Assembly: GCA_903842345.1 (NCBI GenBank)
Contig: CAIMLR010000023.1
Location: forward strand, 62,001 to 126,000
Direction: 5' to 3'
Length of the DNA: 64,000 nucleotides
Source of the DNA: an uncultured Myxococcales bacterium
Lineage (GTDB): Bacteria > Myxococcota_A > UBA9042
Shown: in pieces, positions 48,352-56,516 of the stretch
How the letters are laid out: every line of letters starts with the position of its first letter
Numbering within the stretch: the stretch's first letter is position 1
Program-made: the position numbers and the translations under genes
The notes under the pieces: model-generated
Told to the model about the DNA's origin: nothing
Database searches by the model: none
What the model saw: only the letters and a program-made list of their open reading frames with translations

Positions 48352-48945
48352 TTACTGCGGAAGCTGCTGCCAGAGCTGTGCGATGCGAGCGTGAAGCTCT
48401 GCCAGCGTGCCGTCGTTGTCAAGGACCGCCGTCGCCGCTGCTTTTCGCCGCGCGCCCGGCCACTGGGCGGCAATGCGCGCGCGCGCCTGGTCCGCGGTCA
48501 AGCCATTGCGCGCGACGATGCGCGCCACCTGCGTCTCAGGCGCGCACTCAACGGTCCACACCGCATCGCAGTCGCCGGCAAGCGCCATCTCCAGCAGCAG
48601 GGGCACGTCCAGCACGCACACGCGTACGCCATCCGCCCGCGCCCGCGCCACGTCCGCGCGCAGGCGCTGCAGGATCAGCGGGTGCAGCAGGGCGTTCAGG
48701 TCCAGCCGCGCCTGATCGTCGCTGAACACGAGTTGCCCAAGGCGCGGCCGGTCGAGCTGGCCGTCGGGCTGCAGCATCTCCGCGCCAAAGCGCTCCACGA
48801 CGCGCTGCAGACCCGATTGGCCGGGCTGCACGACGTCCCGGGCGACGCGATCGCCATCCAGGATGCGCGCGCCGAGCGTCGCCAGATAGCTGGAAACTGT
48901 GGATTTGCCGCAGCCGATGCCGCCTGTCAGACCGAGGACAAACAT
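48352..48945 (-). CDS. coaE: Dephospho-CoA kinase
   Basis: MFVLGLTGGIGCGKSTVSSYLATLGARILDGDRVARDVVQPG; LDVPLLLEMAL. Confidence 0.95.
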   Translation of the reverse strand: MFVLGLTGGIGCGKSTVSSYLATLGARILDGDRVARDVVQPGQSGLQRVVERFGAEMLQPDGQLDRPRLGQLVFSDDQARLDLNALLHPLILQRLRADVARARADGVRVCVLDVPLLLEMALAGDCDAVWTVECAPETQVARIVARNGLTADQARARIAAQWPGARRKAAATAVLDNDGTLAELHARIAQLWQQLPQ

Positions 48946-48975
48946 GCCGCCTCGTTGCAGGCTGTCGCCGTCAGC

Positions 48976-50766
48976 TCAGCTCTTGGTGAAGACGAAGGAT
49001 TGGTTGAACTGCTTGGGCGAGGGCAGGATGGGCAAGCCGCGGATCGACTTGAACTTGCTCTCGATGCAGTCCTTGAAGCCGCCCTCGGCGCCGGAGACCG
49101 TCACGTCCGTAATCGTGCCCGCGGTGCCGACGGTGAAGCTGACCTTCACCTTGCCGCTCACGTCCGGATTGTCGCGCAACGCCGCTTCATAGCAGGCTTT
49201 GACCGCCGCAGCGCGGCCAGCGACCTTCTTGGCGATGTTGTCCTTGCCGCTGCCATCGCCGCCGTCGTCGCCGTCGAGGCCGCCCAGCTTGACCGCGGCG
49301 ATCGGCTCTTTCTTGACCGGGGCATCGACCTTGGCCACGTCCGCTTTGCGCTCGCCAAAGCCGCCGCCTTTGCCTTTGACTTTTTCGATCGTGCCGCCGC
49401 CGCCGCCGCCGCCTTCCAGCTTCAGCCCGCCGCCGCCGGGACCGCCGGCCGCGTCATCGCCGCCACCGCCGCCGAACTTGGCCGTCACAGTGCCTTCGCC
49501 GTCGCCGCCATCGTCGGCAAACAGCTTGGTCGCCGCGCCGTTGGCGCCCACAAGCGCGCCCGCCACCGTATTCTTGACCACTGCCTCGCGCGCGTTGCGC
49601 TTCAGCGTTTCCGGATCCACGGTCTGGCCGGTCGACTGCGGCTTTTCCGCGGCCGGCTTCTTGTCCGGCACCTTGGCCTTCTCGATTTCCTTCTTTGTCT
49701 CTTCCTTGGCCTTGTCGGACATGATGTCCACGACCGGCTTCTCTTCGTCCTTGGGCTCTTCCTTCTCTTCGATCACGACCTCAAACGTCGTGTGCGCGAG
49801 TTCTTCTTCCGCCGAGGACTTGTCCAGGAACTTGCCCGTCGTCGCGTGGAAAAGCAGCGCCTGACCGACGATCGAGCCAATCAGCACGAAGGCGCCGAGG
49901 AAGGAGAGCGTCCACACCGAATCGGCGAGAAACGGCGCAGCAAGCTTGGAACCGAGGCTCTTGCGGGCAAAAGTCGGCACCGTCACCGACTGCTTCAGCA
50001 CCTGGAACAGCACCGTGTACGGCCCCATCGTGCAGCGACCGCGCGCTTTGAGCGGCACGTCAAACGTCACGAAATCGCCTTCCAGCTTGGCGAGGCCCTT
50101 TTGCGCCGCATCCTTGTTGTCGACGACCGGCTGGCCTTCGATCGCCAAACGGAAGACGGAGTCCTTGGGGATGCGCGCGCGGAACTTGTTGCTGCTCTTG
50201 TCGAACGTGAAGCCGGCGTCGCCGCCTTTGTAGTCGACGTCCGGCAGGGAAATCGTCTTGGTCGGACCGACGCCGATCAGCACCGGCTTGTGGCCGTGGA
50301 AGATCTCGTCGGACAGCAGCCGATCCTCGTGGACCAGGCCGATGCGCAGCACGGTCTCTTCGCGCGTCACGGTCGGAATCGCGTCGCCGCGGACGAACTG
50401 GAACATGACGACGAGGTCGCCCATCGAGACGGAGCCGCCGGTGAACGGTTCGATCGGGTAGATGCGCTGGCCGTTGACGGTCTTGACCTGGGTGCTGTCG
50501 ACGCCGTCGTTGCCCGCAGGCCCGCCGCGGAGCACCAGCTTGTGGGTCGGATCGGTCGGCAGAACGATGTGGTACGCGCCGTGATCGACAACGGCCAACG
50601 TGATGTGCGCGGGAAAGCCCGGGTAGTCCTTGGCGGTGACGGCGACTGTGCTGTCCGGTCGGCTGCCGACGCTCACGTCAAGGCGGCGGTCAAGCACGCG
50701 TTCAGCGACCACCTGGCTACGCCAGACTACGCCGACTCGCAATACCCGGCTCGTATCAACTGCCAT
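48976..50766 (-). CDS. GltG/PglI-like protein: FHA-like N-domain, one TM, Gly-rich linker, AgmX/PglI C-terminal domain
   Basis: VWTLSFLGAFVLIGSIVGQALLF TM; C-terminal VKACYEAALRDNPDVSGKVKVSFTVGTAGTITDVTVSG...FNQSFVF. Confidence 0.8.
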   Translation of the reverse strand: MAVDTSRVLRVGVVWRSQVVAERVLDRRLDVSVGSRPDSTVAVTAKDYPGFPAHITLAVVDHGAYHIVLPTDPTHKLVLRGGPAGNDGVDSTQVKTVNGQRIYPIEPFTGGSVSMGDLVVMFQFVRGDAIPTVTREETVLRIGLVHEDRLLSDEIFHGHKPVLIGVGPTKTISLPDVDYKGGDAGFTFDKSSNKFRARIPKDSVFRLAIEGQPVVDNKDAAQKGLAKLEGDFVTFDVPLKARGRCTMGPYTVLFQVLKQSVTVPTFARKSLGSKLAAPFLADSVWTLSFLGAFVLIGSIVGQALLFHATTGKFLDKSSAEEELAHTTFEVVIEEKEEPKDEEKPVVDIMSDKAKEETKKEIEKAKVPDKKPAAEKPQSTGQTVDPETLKRNAREAVVKNTVAGALVGANGAATKLFADDGGDGEGTVTAKFGGGGGDDAAGGPGGGGLKLEGGGGGGGTIEKVKGKGGGFGERKADVAKVDAPVKKEPIAAVKLGGLDGDDGGDGSGKDNIAKKVAGRAAAVKACYEAALRDNPDVSGKVKVSFTVGTAGTITDVTVSGAEGGFKDCIESKFKSIRGLPILPSPKQFNQSFVFTKS

Positions 50767-50777
50767 GCGCGCCTCAG

Positions 50778-50837
50778 TCTTCCAAATGCCAGCGGAATCT
50801 TCCGAATGCCAACAGAGTCTTCCAGGTGCCTGCAGAC
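50778..50837. repeat. Three tandem 20-bp repeats in the leader of the GltG-like gene
   Basis: TCTTCCAAATGCCAGCGGAA / TCTTCCGAATGCCAACAGAG / TCTTCCAGGTGCCTGCAGAC; exact 20-bp period. Confidence 0.8.
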
Positions 50838-50873
50838 GCTCAAGCCCAATGCCGAGGTCTGCGCGGCCGCCGA

Positions 50874-50902
50874 TGCTAACGGCCGTCGCTTACGCGTGTC
50901 AA
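50874..50902 (-). promoter_or_regulatory. Sigma70-like promoter for the 48976-50766 gene
   Basis: On minus strand TTGACA - 17 nt - TTAGCA. Confidence 0.5.
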
Positions 50903-50986
50903 ACAATCCGTGCGTTCGGCGGTGTCTTTCCTGCGACAGATTCGCATTCAACCTGCCGACGCGTCGCCCACGCGCGGCAACCTCGC

Positions 50987-52771
50987 CTAACTCTTTGTGA
51001 ACACGAACGACTGACTGAACTGCTTGGGCGCGGCGAGAATGGGCAACCCGCGGATCGCCTTGAATTTGCCTTCGATGCAGTCCTTGAAGCCGCCGTCCGC
51101 GCCGGAGACCGTGACGTCCGTCACCGTGCCAGCCGTTCCGACCGTGAAGCTGACCTTGACCTTGCCGCTGACGTCCGGATTGTCCCGCAAGGCCGCTTCA
51201 TAGCAGGCTTTTACCGCGCCGGCCTTGCTCGCGACTTTCTTGGCGATGTCGCCCTTGCTGCCGTCGCCGCCGTCGTCGCCGTCCAGGCCGCCGAGCTTGA
51301 CCGACGCCTGCGCTTCGACCTTCTTGGGCTCATCAACTTTCACAACGTCCGCTTTGCGTTCGCCGAAACCGCCGCCCTTGCCCTTCACTTTCTCGATCGT
51401 GCCGCCGCCCTTGCCGCCGCCTTCAATCTGCAGGCCGCCTTTGCCGGGGCCGCCCGTGTCGCCGTCGCCGGCCGCGCCGCCAAATTTCGCCGTCACAGTG
51501 CCTTCGCCGTCGCCGCCATCGTCGGCAAAGAGCTTGGTCGCCGCGCCATTGGCACCGACGAGCGCGCCCGCCACGGAGTTCTTGACAACCGCCTCGCGGG
51601 CGTTGCGCTTCGCCTCTTCCGGATCGACCGTCTGGCCCGTCGACACCGGCTTCTTGTCCGCGTCGCTGGCCTTGTCCGGCGCCTTGTCCGCGACCTTTTT
51701 CTCGTCTTTGGCAGGCTTTTTGTCAGACGGCGCCTGAATTGGCACCGCGTCGACAACCTTCTCGTCCGCCGGCTCTTCTTTCGGCGGCTCTTCCTTCTGC
51801 TCGATCTGGATTTCGATCGGCCCGCGGGCGATTTCATCCTCCGCCTTGGCCTTGTCCAAATACTTGCCCGTGGAGCTCTGGAACAGCAGCGCCTGACCGA
51901 CGATGGCGCCGACAAGCAGGAACGCGCCCAGAAACGAGATCGTCCACGTCGGCTCGACGATGAATGGCCCGATGATGCGCTGGCCCAGCGTCTTGGGCGG
52001 GAAAGCCGGGACCGTCACCGTCTGCTTGATCACCTGGAACAGCACGGTGTGCTGGCCCATGACGATGCGACCGCGCGTGCTCAAGGGCAGATGCACGATG
52101 ACGTCATTGCCGTCCTGCCGCGCCTTGGCCTTGGCCAGCAGTTCCTTGAGCTCCAGCGGTCCGCCATCCGTCGCGACGCGCATCCGCATGGTCGCGGGCG
52201 CCCGGAGGGTGAACGAACCGTCGCGGTTGTTCGTGAACTTGATCGCCGGGCCCTGGTAGTCCTCGTCCGGCAGCACGATCGACAGGTTCTTCTGATTGCC
52301 GATGGTGATCTGCTTGTCGTTGTCGAACACGCGATCGGAAATCAAGCGCTCGTCGTAGACAAGGCCGACGCGCAGCACGTTGCTTTCGCGCGTGATGGTC
52401 GGCGTGGAGTCCGCGCGGACAAACTGGAACATGATCGTGACGTCGCCGATGGACAGCGAGCCGCCGGCGGCGTTCTCAATCGCGATGGCGCGCTTGCCGC
52501 GGACCGTCATGGCCGCGCCCTTTTCGGTCGTGCCGCGCACGCTCACGCGCGCCGACGGATCGCTCGGCACCAGCAGGTAATACTGGTTGTTCTCGATCGC
52601 CAGCAACTCGATGGAATCGGGAAATTCCGGGTAATCTTTGGCGGGAATCTGGATGGTCGAGCCGGCGCGCAGGCCGACCGTGACGTCGATGCGGCGATCG
52701 AGCACTTCCTCGTGCACGATGCTGCCGCGGTAGACGACGCCCAATCGAACATTGCGGTTGGCAGTACTCAT
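50987..52771 (-). CDS. Second GltG/PglI-like paralog
   Basis: Same architecture; C-terminal region nearly identical to the neighbouring gene product, N-domain diverged. Confidence 0.8.
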   Translation of the reverse strand: MSTANRNVRLGVVYRGSIVHEEVLDRRIDVTVGLRAGSTIQIPAKDYPEFPDSIELLAIENNQYYLLVPSDPSARVSVRGTTEKGAAMTVRGKRAIAIENAAGGSLSIGDVTIMFQFVRADSTPTITRESNVLRVGLVYDERLISDRVFDNDKQITIGNQKNLSIVLPDEDYQGPAIKFTNNRDGSFTLRAPATMRMRVATDGGPLELKELLAKAKARQDGNDVIVHLPLSTRGRIVMGQHTVLFQVIKQTVTVPAFPPKTLGQRIIGPFIVEPTWTISFLGAFLLVGAIVGQALLFQSSTGKYLDKAKAEDEIARGPIEIQIEQKEEPPKEEPADEKVVDAVPIQAPSDKKPAKDEKKVADKAPDKASDADKKPVSTGQTVDPEEAKRNAREAVVKNSVAGALVGANGAATKLFADDGGDGEGTVTAKFGGAAGDGDTGGPGKGGLQIEGGGKGGGTIEKVKGKGGGFGERKADVVKVDEPKKVEAQASVKLGGLDGDDGGDGSKGDIAKKVASKAGAVKACYEAALRDNPDVSGKVKVSFTVGTAGTVTDVTVSGADGGFKDCIEGKFKAIRGLPILAAPKQFSQSFVFTKS

Positions 52772-52904
52772 GAAGCGCCCCGTCTCAGATCGTGCAGGTT
52801 TGTGTCCTTGCGAACAGTCGCCTGACCTTGGCCGTTTTCGGACCTGTGTGTCGCGGCCGAGCTTACCCACAAGGTTCGGCCAATCACACGTCGCTTGAAT
52901 AGAG

Positions 52905-52933
52905 ACACTAACCAGCCAATGGATTGCTGTCAA
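52905..52933 (-). promoter_or_regulatory. Sigma70-like promoter for the 50987-52771 gene
   Basis: On minus strand TTGACA - 17 nt - TAGTGT. Confidence 0.5.
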
Positions 52934-53089
52934 CGAACTGCGCCTGCCGCCACCCGAGCGCCGTTGTCCTTGAGACGCGCGGCGCGCGGATTCGATCTAT
53001 CGCCGGGCGCATCGGCTTGCTGTGTGCCCGCCGCCAGCGTAAGCTCCACGCCCCGCGTCGGCGCGCCCGGCATTTGAGGAGGCTCTTGC

Positions 53090-54871
53090 ATGAACATCGC
53101 GTCGTATTGCCTTCTCATGCTGTCCCGGCTCCTCACGCATTCGCGGCTCGTCGCCATTGCGCTCAGCTTGACGTTCGCGTGTGCGGCGTGTGGCACCACC
53201 GCTTCGCCCGGCGTCGGCGACACCCTGCAATTTCCGGTCCGGACGTCCCAAGGCGGGCTGACGCAGGACGCGTGGCAGGCCTTGCTCAAGACCGACGCGG
53301 CATTTGCCGCTGTGGCCGCCGCGCAAACGCAGCCGTGGCAAATGGCCGGGACGATAGGCGCAGCCGATGGCACGACGCTCACCTGGGCGGAGTTTGCGCC
53401 GAGCGCCGACGCGCCGCGCGAACAGGTCTCCGCCGTTTTTCGTTCGTGCCCCAAGGCCGATGGCGACACGCCGCCGGTTTGCACACATGGCACAGCCGCG
53501 TACACGGCGACGAGCGCGACGTTCACGGATGCTGCGGGCAAGGCCATCGCCGGCCACGTGCCCATGGGTGCCCCGCAGGCGTGGGAGTGGGAAACCTCGA
53601 CCAACCTCGACAACGACAATTCAACCATCGTCGCCGGGCTTTCTGGCGACGCCGCGCCGCTTGACGTGACGACCGTGCTCGCACAGTTCAACGCCATCCT
53701 CGCGCAGAAGCGGCGGTTCGTGCTGCTCTCGTCCTACGGCGCGCAGATGGGCGTGGATGTCCGCGACATCGCGCTTTCGGCACAGGCCAGCGGCCGGTTC
53801 GACAGCATCGAGACGATTGAGTACGTGCGCCGGGGCGACGTCGAGAAGCTGATGCCGACGCTGACCGCGCTGGATACGGTGGTGTGGGTCGGCGCGGGCG
53901 TGCAGCAGAAGCCGAGCAAGGCCAGCCCGCCGACCAAAGCGATCGGCATGAACGTGTCGCGCGGCGTCTTTGGCGATCAGGTCTACTACGGCAAGATCGC
54001 CGGTCCGCTGCTCGATACGCCGCCGTTGGGCGGTCCGGGGCTCATCGTGCTCGCGGGCCAGAACACCTTCCTCGGCGACGTCAGCGACAAAGCCAGCCTC
54101 GCGGCGAGCTGGTACGAGCCGGGCACGCGCCCCGTCGTCGGTTTTTCGCTGCCGCTCGGCACGCCCGGTCCGGACGGCTACCCGCGGATCGCGATGAGCG
54201 ACGTCATCAACACGACCGGCAGCTTCATCAAACGCCTCGGCGACGGCGCGACGCTCGACGCGGCGATGGCCGAGGCCAGCAGCGGCCAGCCGTTCACGCT
54301 CACCAGCCCGATGGCCAGCGACAACCGCAAGAAGTGGACGTGGACCGCGCCGAGCAGCGGCTTCTGGGCCAAGCAGCCGTCGACCGGCAAGCTGGCCATC
54401 AAGATGAACCTGACGAAGTTCGGGCATTGCGTGGAGGCGGTTGAGACCTGCGACATCGCGAGTTGGAAGAACGGCAAGCAGGCGACAGTGCAAAACGGCC
54501 GCATCGAGTTGGACTGCACCAATCCGACCTTCGTGGGCCCGTACTTCACCTGCCAGGACGGCGACACCAACCCGAAGGGCACCAAGTTCAGCGTCTCAGG
54601 CGTGATGCGCGGCACCTTCGCCAACGACCACCTGCTCTTCCTCGTCCAGGGCGCGGACGGTGGCCCGTTGGGCGGCGCGGTCATTGTTGCGGACGGCATC
54701 CTGACCGCGGATGGCAGCGATATTGGCGGCGGAACAACAACGTACTCCTTCTACGGCATGGCGGCGCTCTCGCCCTTCATCGACGCGGACGGCAATTGCT
54801 GCGTCGTGCAGCCCGCAACGCTGACCGGCGACAGCGCGAGCGACTTCAGCACGCTGCAACTTCACAACTAA
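53090..54871 (+). CDS. Large lipoprotein of unknown function
   Basis: LVAIALSLTFACAACGTT lipobox; 593 aa; no family recognised. Confidence 0.65.
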   Translation: MNIASYCLLMLSRLLTHSRLVAIALSLTFACAACGTTASPGVGDTLQFPVRTSQGGLTQDAWQALLKTDAAFAAVAAAQTQPWQMAGTIGAADGTTLTWAEFAPSADAPREQVSAVFRSCPKADGDTPPVCTHGTAAYTATSATFTDAAGKAIAGHVPMGAPQAWEWETSTNLDNDNSTIVAGLSGDAAPLDVTTVLAQFNAILAQKRRFVLLSSYGAQMGVDVRDIALSAQASGRFDSIETIEYVRRGDVEKLMPTLTALDTVVWVGAGVQQKPSKASPPTKAIGMNVSRGVFGDQVYYGKIAGPLLDTPPLGGPGLIVLAGQNTFLGDVSDKASLAASWYEPGTRPVVGFSLPLGTPGPDGYPRIAMSDVINTTGSFIKRLGDGATLDAAMAEASSGQPFTLTSPMASDNRKKWTWTAPSSGFWAKQPSTGKLAIKMNLTKFGHCVEAVETCDIASWKNGKQATVQNGRIELDCTNPTFVGPYFTCQDGDTNPKGTKFSVSGVMRGTFANDHLLFLVQGADGGPLGGAVIVADGILTADGSDIGGGTTTYSFYGMAALSPFIDADGNCCVVQPATLTGDSASDFSTLQLHN

Positions 54872-54889
54872 CGCAAGCAGGAACCGAAG

Positions 54890-55384
54890 ATGGCCAAGTC
54901 GACACGCGATCCGAAACAGCAGCCCAAAGGCGCTGGGATGCACTTTGCCATCGTGGCGGGGCGCTTCAACGCGCACATCACGGAGCCGCTGCTCAAGGGC
55001 GCGCTGGCGGCGTTCAAGAAAGCCGGCGTCGCCGAGCCGATTCCGGTCGTCTACGTGCCGGGCGCGTTTGAGATTCCGCTGGCGGCCAAGAAGTTCGCGG
55101 AGACCAAGAAGTACGACGGGATCCTGACGCTTGGCGCGGTGATTCGCGGCGACACGCCGCACTTTGACTTTGTTGCGGGCGAATGCGCGCGCGGCGTCAT
55201 GCAGGTCAGCCTGGTGACCGGCGTGCCCGTGCTGTTTGGCGTCCTGACGACGGACAATGACGCGCAGGCGATTGCGCGCGCGGGTGGCCCCAAGGGCGAT
55301 CTCGCGATTGACAACAAGGGCGCGGAATGCGCGTTCTCAGCGATTGAAACGGTTGAGGCGCTCCGCCTCGCTGGCCAGAAGTAA
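54890..55384 (+). CDS. ribH: 6,7-dimethyl-8-ribityllumazine synthase
   Basis: FAIVAGRFNAHITEPLLKGAL; VPGAFEIPLAAKKFA; LGAVIRGDTPHFDFV; PVLFGVLTTDNDAQA. Confidence 0.96.
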   Translation: MAKSTRDPKQQPKGAGMHFAIVAGRFNAHITEPLLKGALAAFKKAGVAEPIPVVYVPGAFEIPLAAKKFAETKKYDGILTLGAVIRGDTPHFDFVAGECARGVMQVSLVTGVPVLFGVLTTDNDAQAIARAGGPKGDLAIDNKGAECAFSAIETVEALRLAGQK

Positions 55385-55413
55385 GCGGGCAGACGTCACA
55401 AGGGGAAGCGCAG

Positions 55414-55950
55414 ATGGGTAGTCGGCGGCGGGCACGCGAATCAGCTCTTCAGATCCTGTTTGGCCTCGATTGGGTCACAGTGGATCTGCATGCGGCGATG
55501 AATGAGTATTGGACCAAGTTTGCTGGCGAGCGGCCCGCGTCCTACGAGGACGTGCGGCGGCATTGCACGGAGCTTGTGGAAGGCGTGGTGGAGCACCGCA
55601 CGATGCTGGATCAGCGGCTGCAGGCCGCGTCCCACCACTGGAAGCTCGATCGCATGAGCGCGGTGGACCGCAACATCCTGCGGCTCGGCGCGCTGGAGCT
55701 GCTGGTGCTGGGCGATCGCGTGCCGCGCAAGGTGGCGATCAACGAGGCGGTCGAGATCGCCAAGAAGTTCGGCAACGAGGACTCGAGCGCGTTCGTCAAC
55801 GGCATCCTCGATCGCGTGGCCAACGCCCTGGGCGTCGAGAAGAGCGCCACCGCCAAGATCGGCGGCGAGAAGGTCAAGCGCGGCGGCAAGGGCGGCAGTG
55901 CCACCGTTGCCGACCAGGAGACCCTCGACGATTCCGGAGAGACGCCGTGA
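55414..55950 (+). CDS. nusB: Transcription antitermination factor NusB
   Basis: GSRRRARESALQILFGLDW...SAVDRNILRLGALELL...VPRKVAINEAVEIAKKFGNEDSSAFVNGILDRVA. Confidence 0.95.
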   Translation: MGSRRRARESALQILFGLDWVTVDLHAAMNEYWTKFAGERPASYEDVRRHCTELVEGVVEHRTMLDQRLQAASHHWKLDRMSAVDRNILRLGALELLVLGDRVPRKVAINEAVEIAKKFGNEDSSAFVNGILDRVANALGVEKSATAKIGGEKVKRGGKGGSATVADQETLDDSGETP

Positions 55951-56516
55951 AATTGCGGCTTGCGCTGCCCAAACTGGACGCCGTGGACGAGCTCCCCGGC
56001 GGCGAGGATGCGTGCCTCGTGCTGACGAGCTTCGCCGACGATCGGCCGCTGCGGGGCCTGACCGGGCTTTGCGACTGGCGGCTCAACGGCCAGCTCTCGC
56101 GGCTGCTGCAGCGCGACTTCATCGACGGGCACTATCAGGACGCCATGCTGGTGCCGATCACCGGGCGCCTGCCGTTTGGCCGCGTGCTGCTCGTCGGTCT
56201 TGGAAAACGCAGCGATTTCAATGCCCAGCGCTTTGAGGACGTCTGCCGCTTCTGTTTTGCCAAATTGCTGGGCATGGGCACGCTGCACTTTGCGATGGCG
56301 CTGCCGGGGCGGATTGGCCTGGACGTCGGCGTGCGGCAAGCGCTCGCGGGATGGCGCCGGGCGGTGCACGAGTCATTTCCGCCGGAGACCCTCGCGGACC
56401 TCGATATTTCCTTGCTGGAAGCGGCGGAAGTGCAGCGCGAGCTCGTCGAGCCGATGCGCAACCTCGAGCGGGAACTCAACGAACTCGCGGCGCGCGTGCG
56501 GTCAACTGCGCCGTAG
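55947..56516 (+). CDS. Stand-alone peptidase M17 N-terminal-domain-like protein
   Basis: GTG start overlapping the nusB stop; VPITGRLPFGRVLLVGLGKRSDFNAQRFEDV resembles leucyl aminopeptidase N-domain; no catalytic M17 domain follows. Confidence 0.7.
   Translation: MKLRLALPKLDAVDELPGGEDACLVLTSFADDRPLRGLTGLCDWRLNGQLSRLLQRDFIDGHYQDAMLVPITGRLPFGRVLLVGLGKRSDFNAQRFEDVCRFCFAKLLGMGTLHFAMALPGRIGLDVGVRQALAGWRRAVHESFPPETLADLDISLLEAAEVQRELVEPMRNLERELNELAARVRSTAP

Noticed and set aside
50778-50837. TGGCA motifs in the 20-bp repeats as sigma54 -24/-12 promoters
   Set aside because: No GC at the required -12 spacing; a TTGACA-N17-TTAGCA sigma70-like element lies upstream instead.
47563-51000. 1145-aa plus strand ORF
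   Set aside because: Shadow frame spanning several minus strand genes and an intergenic region.
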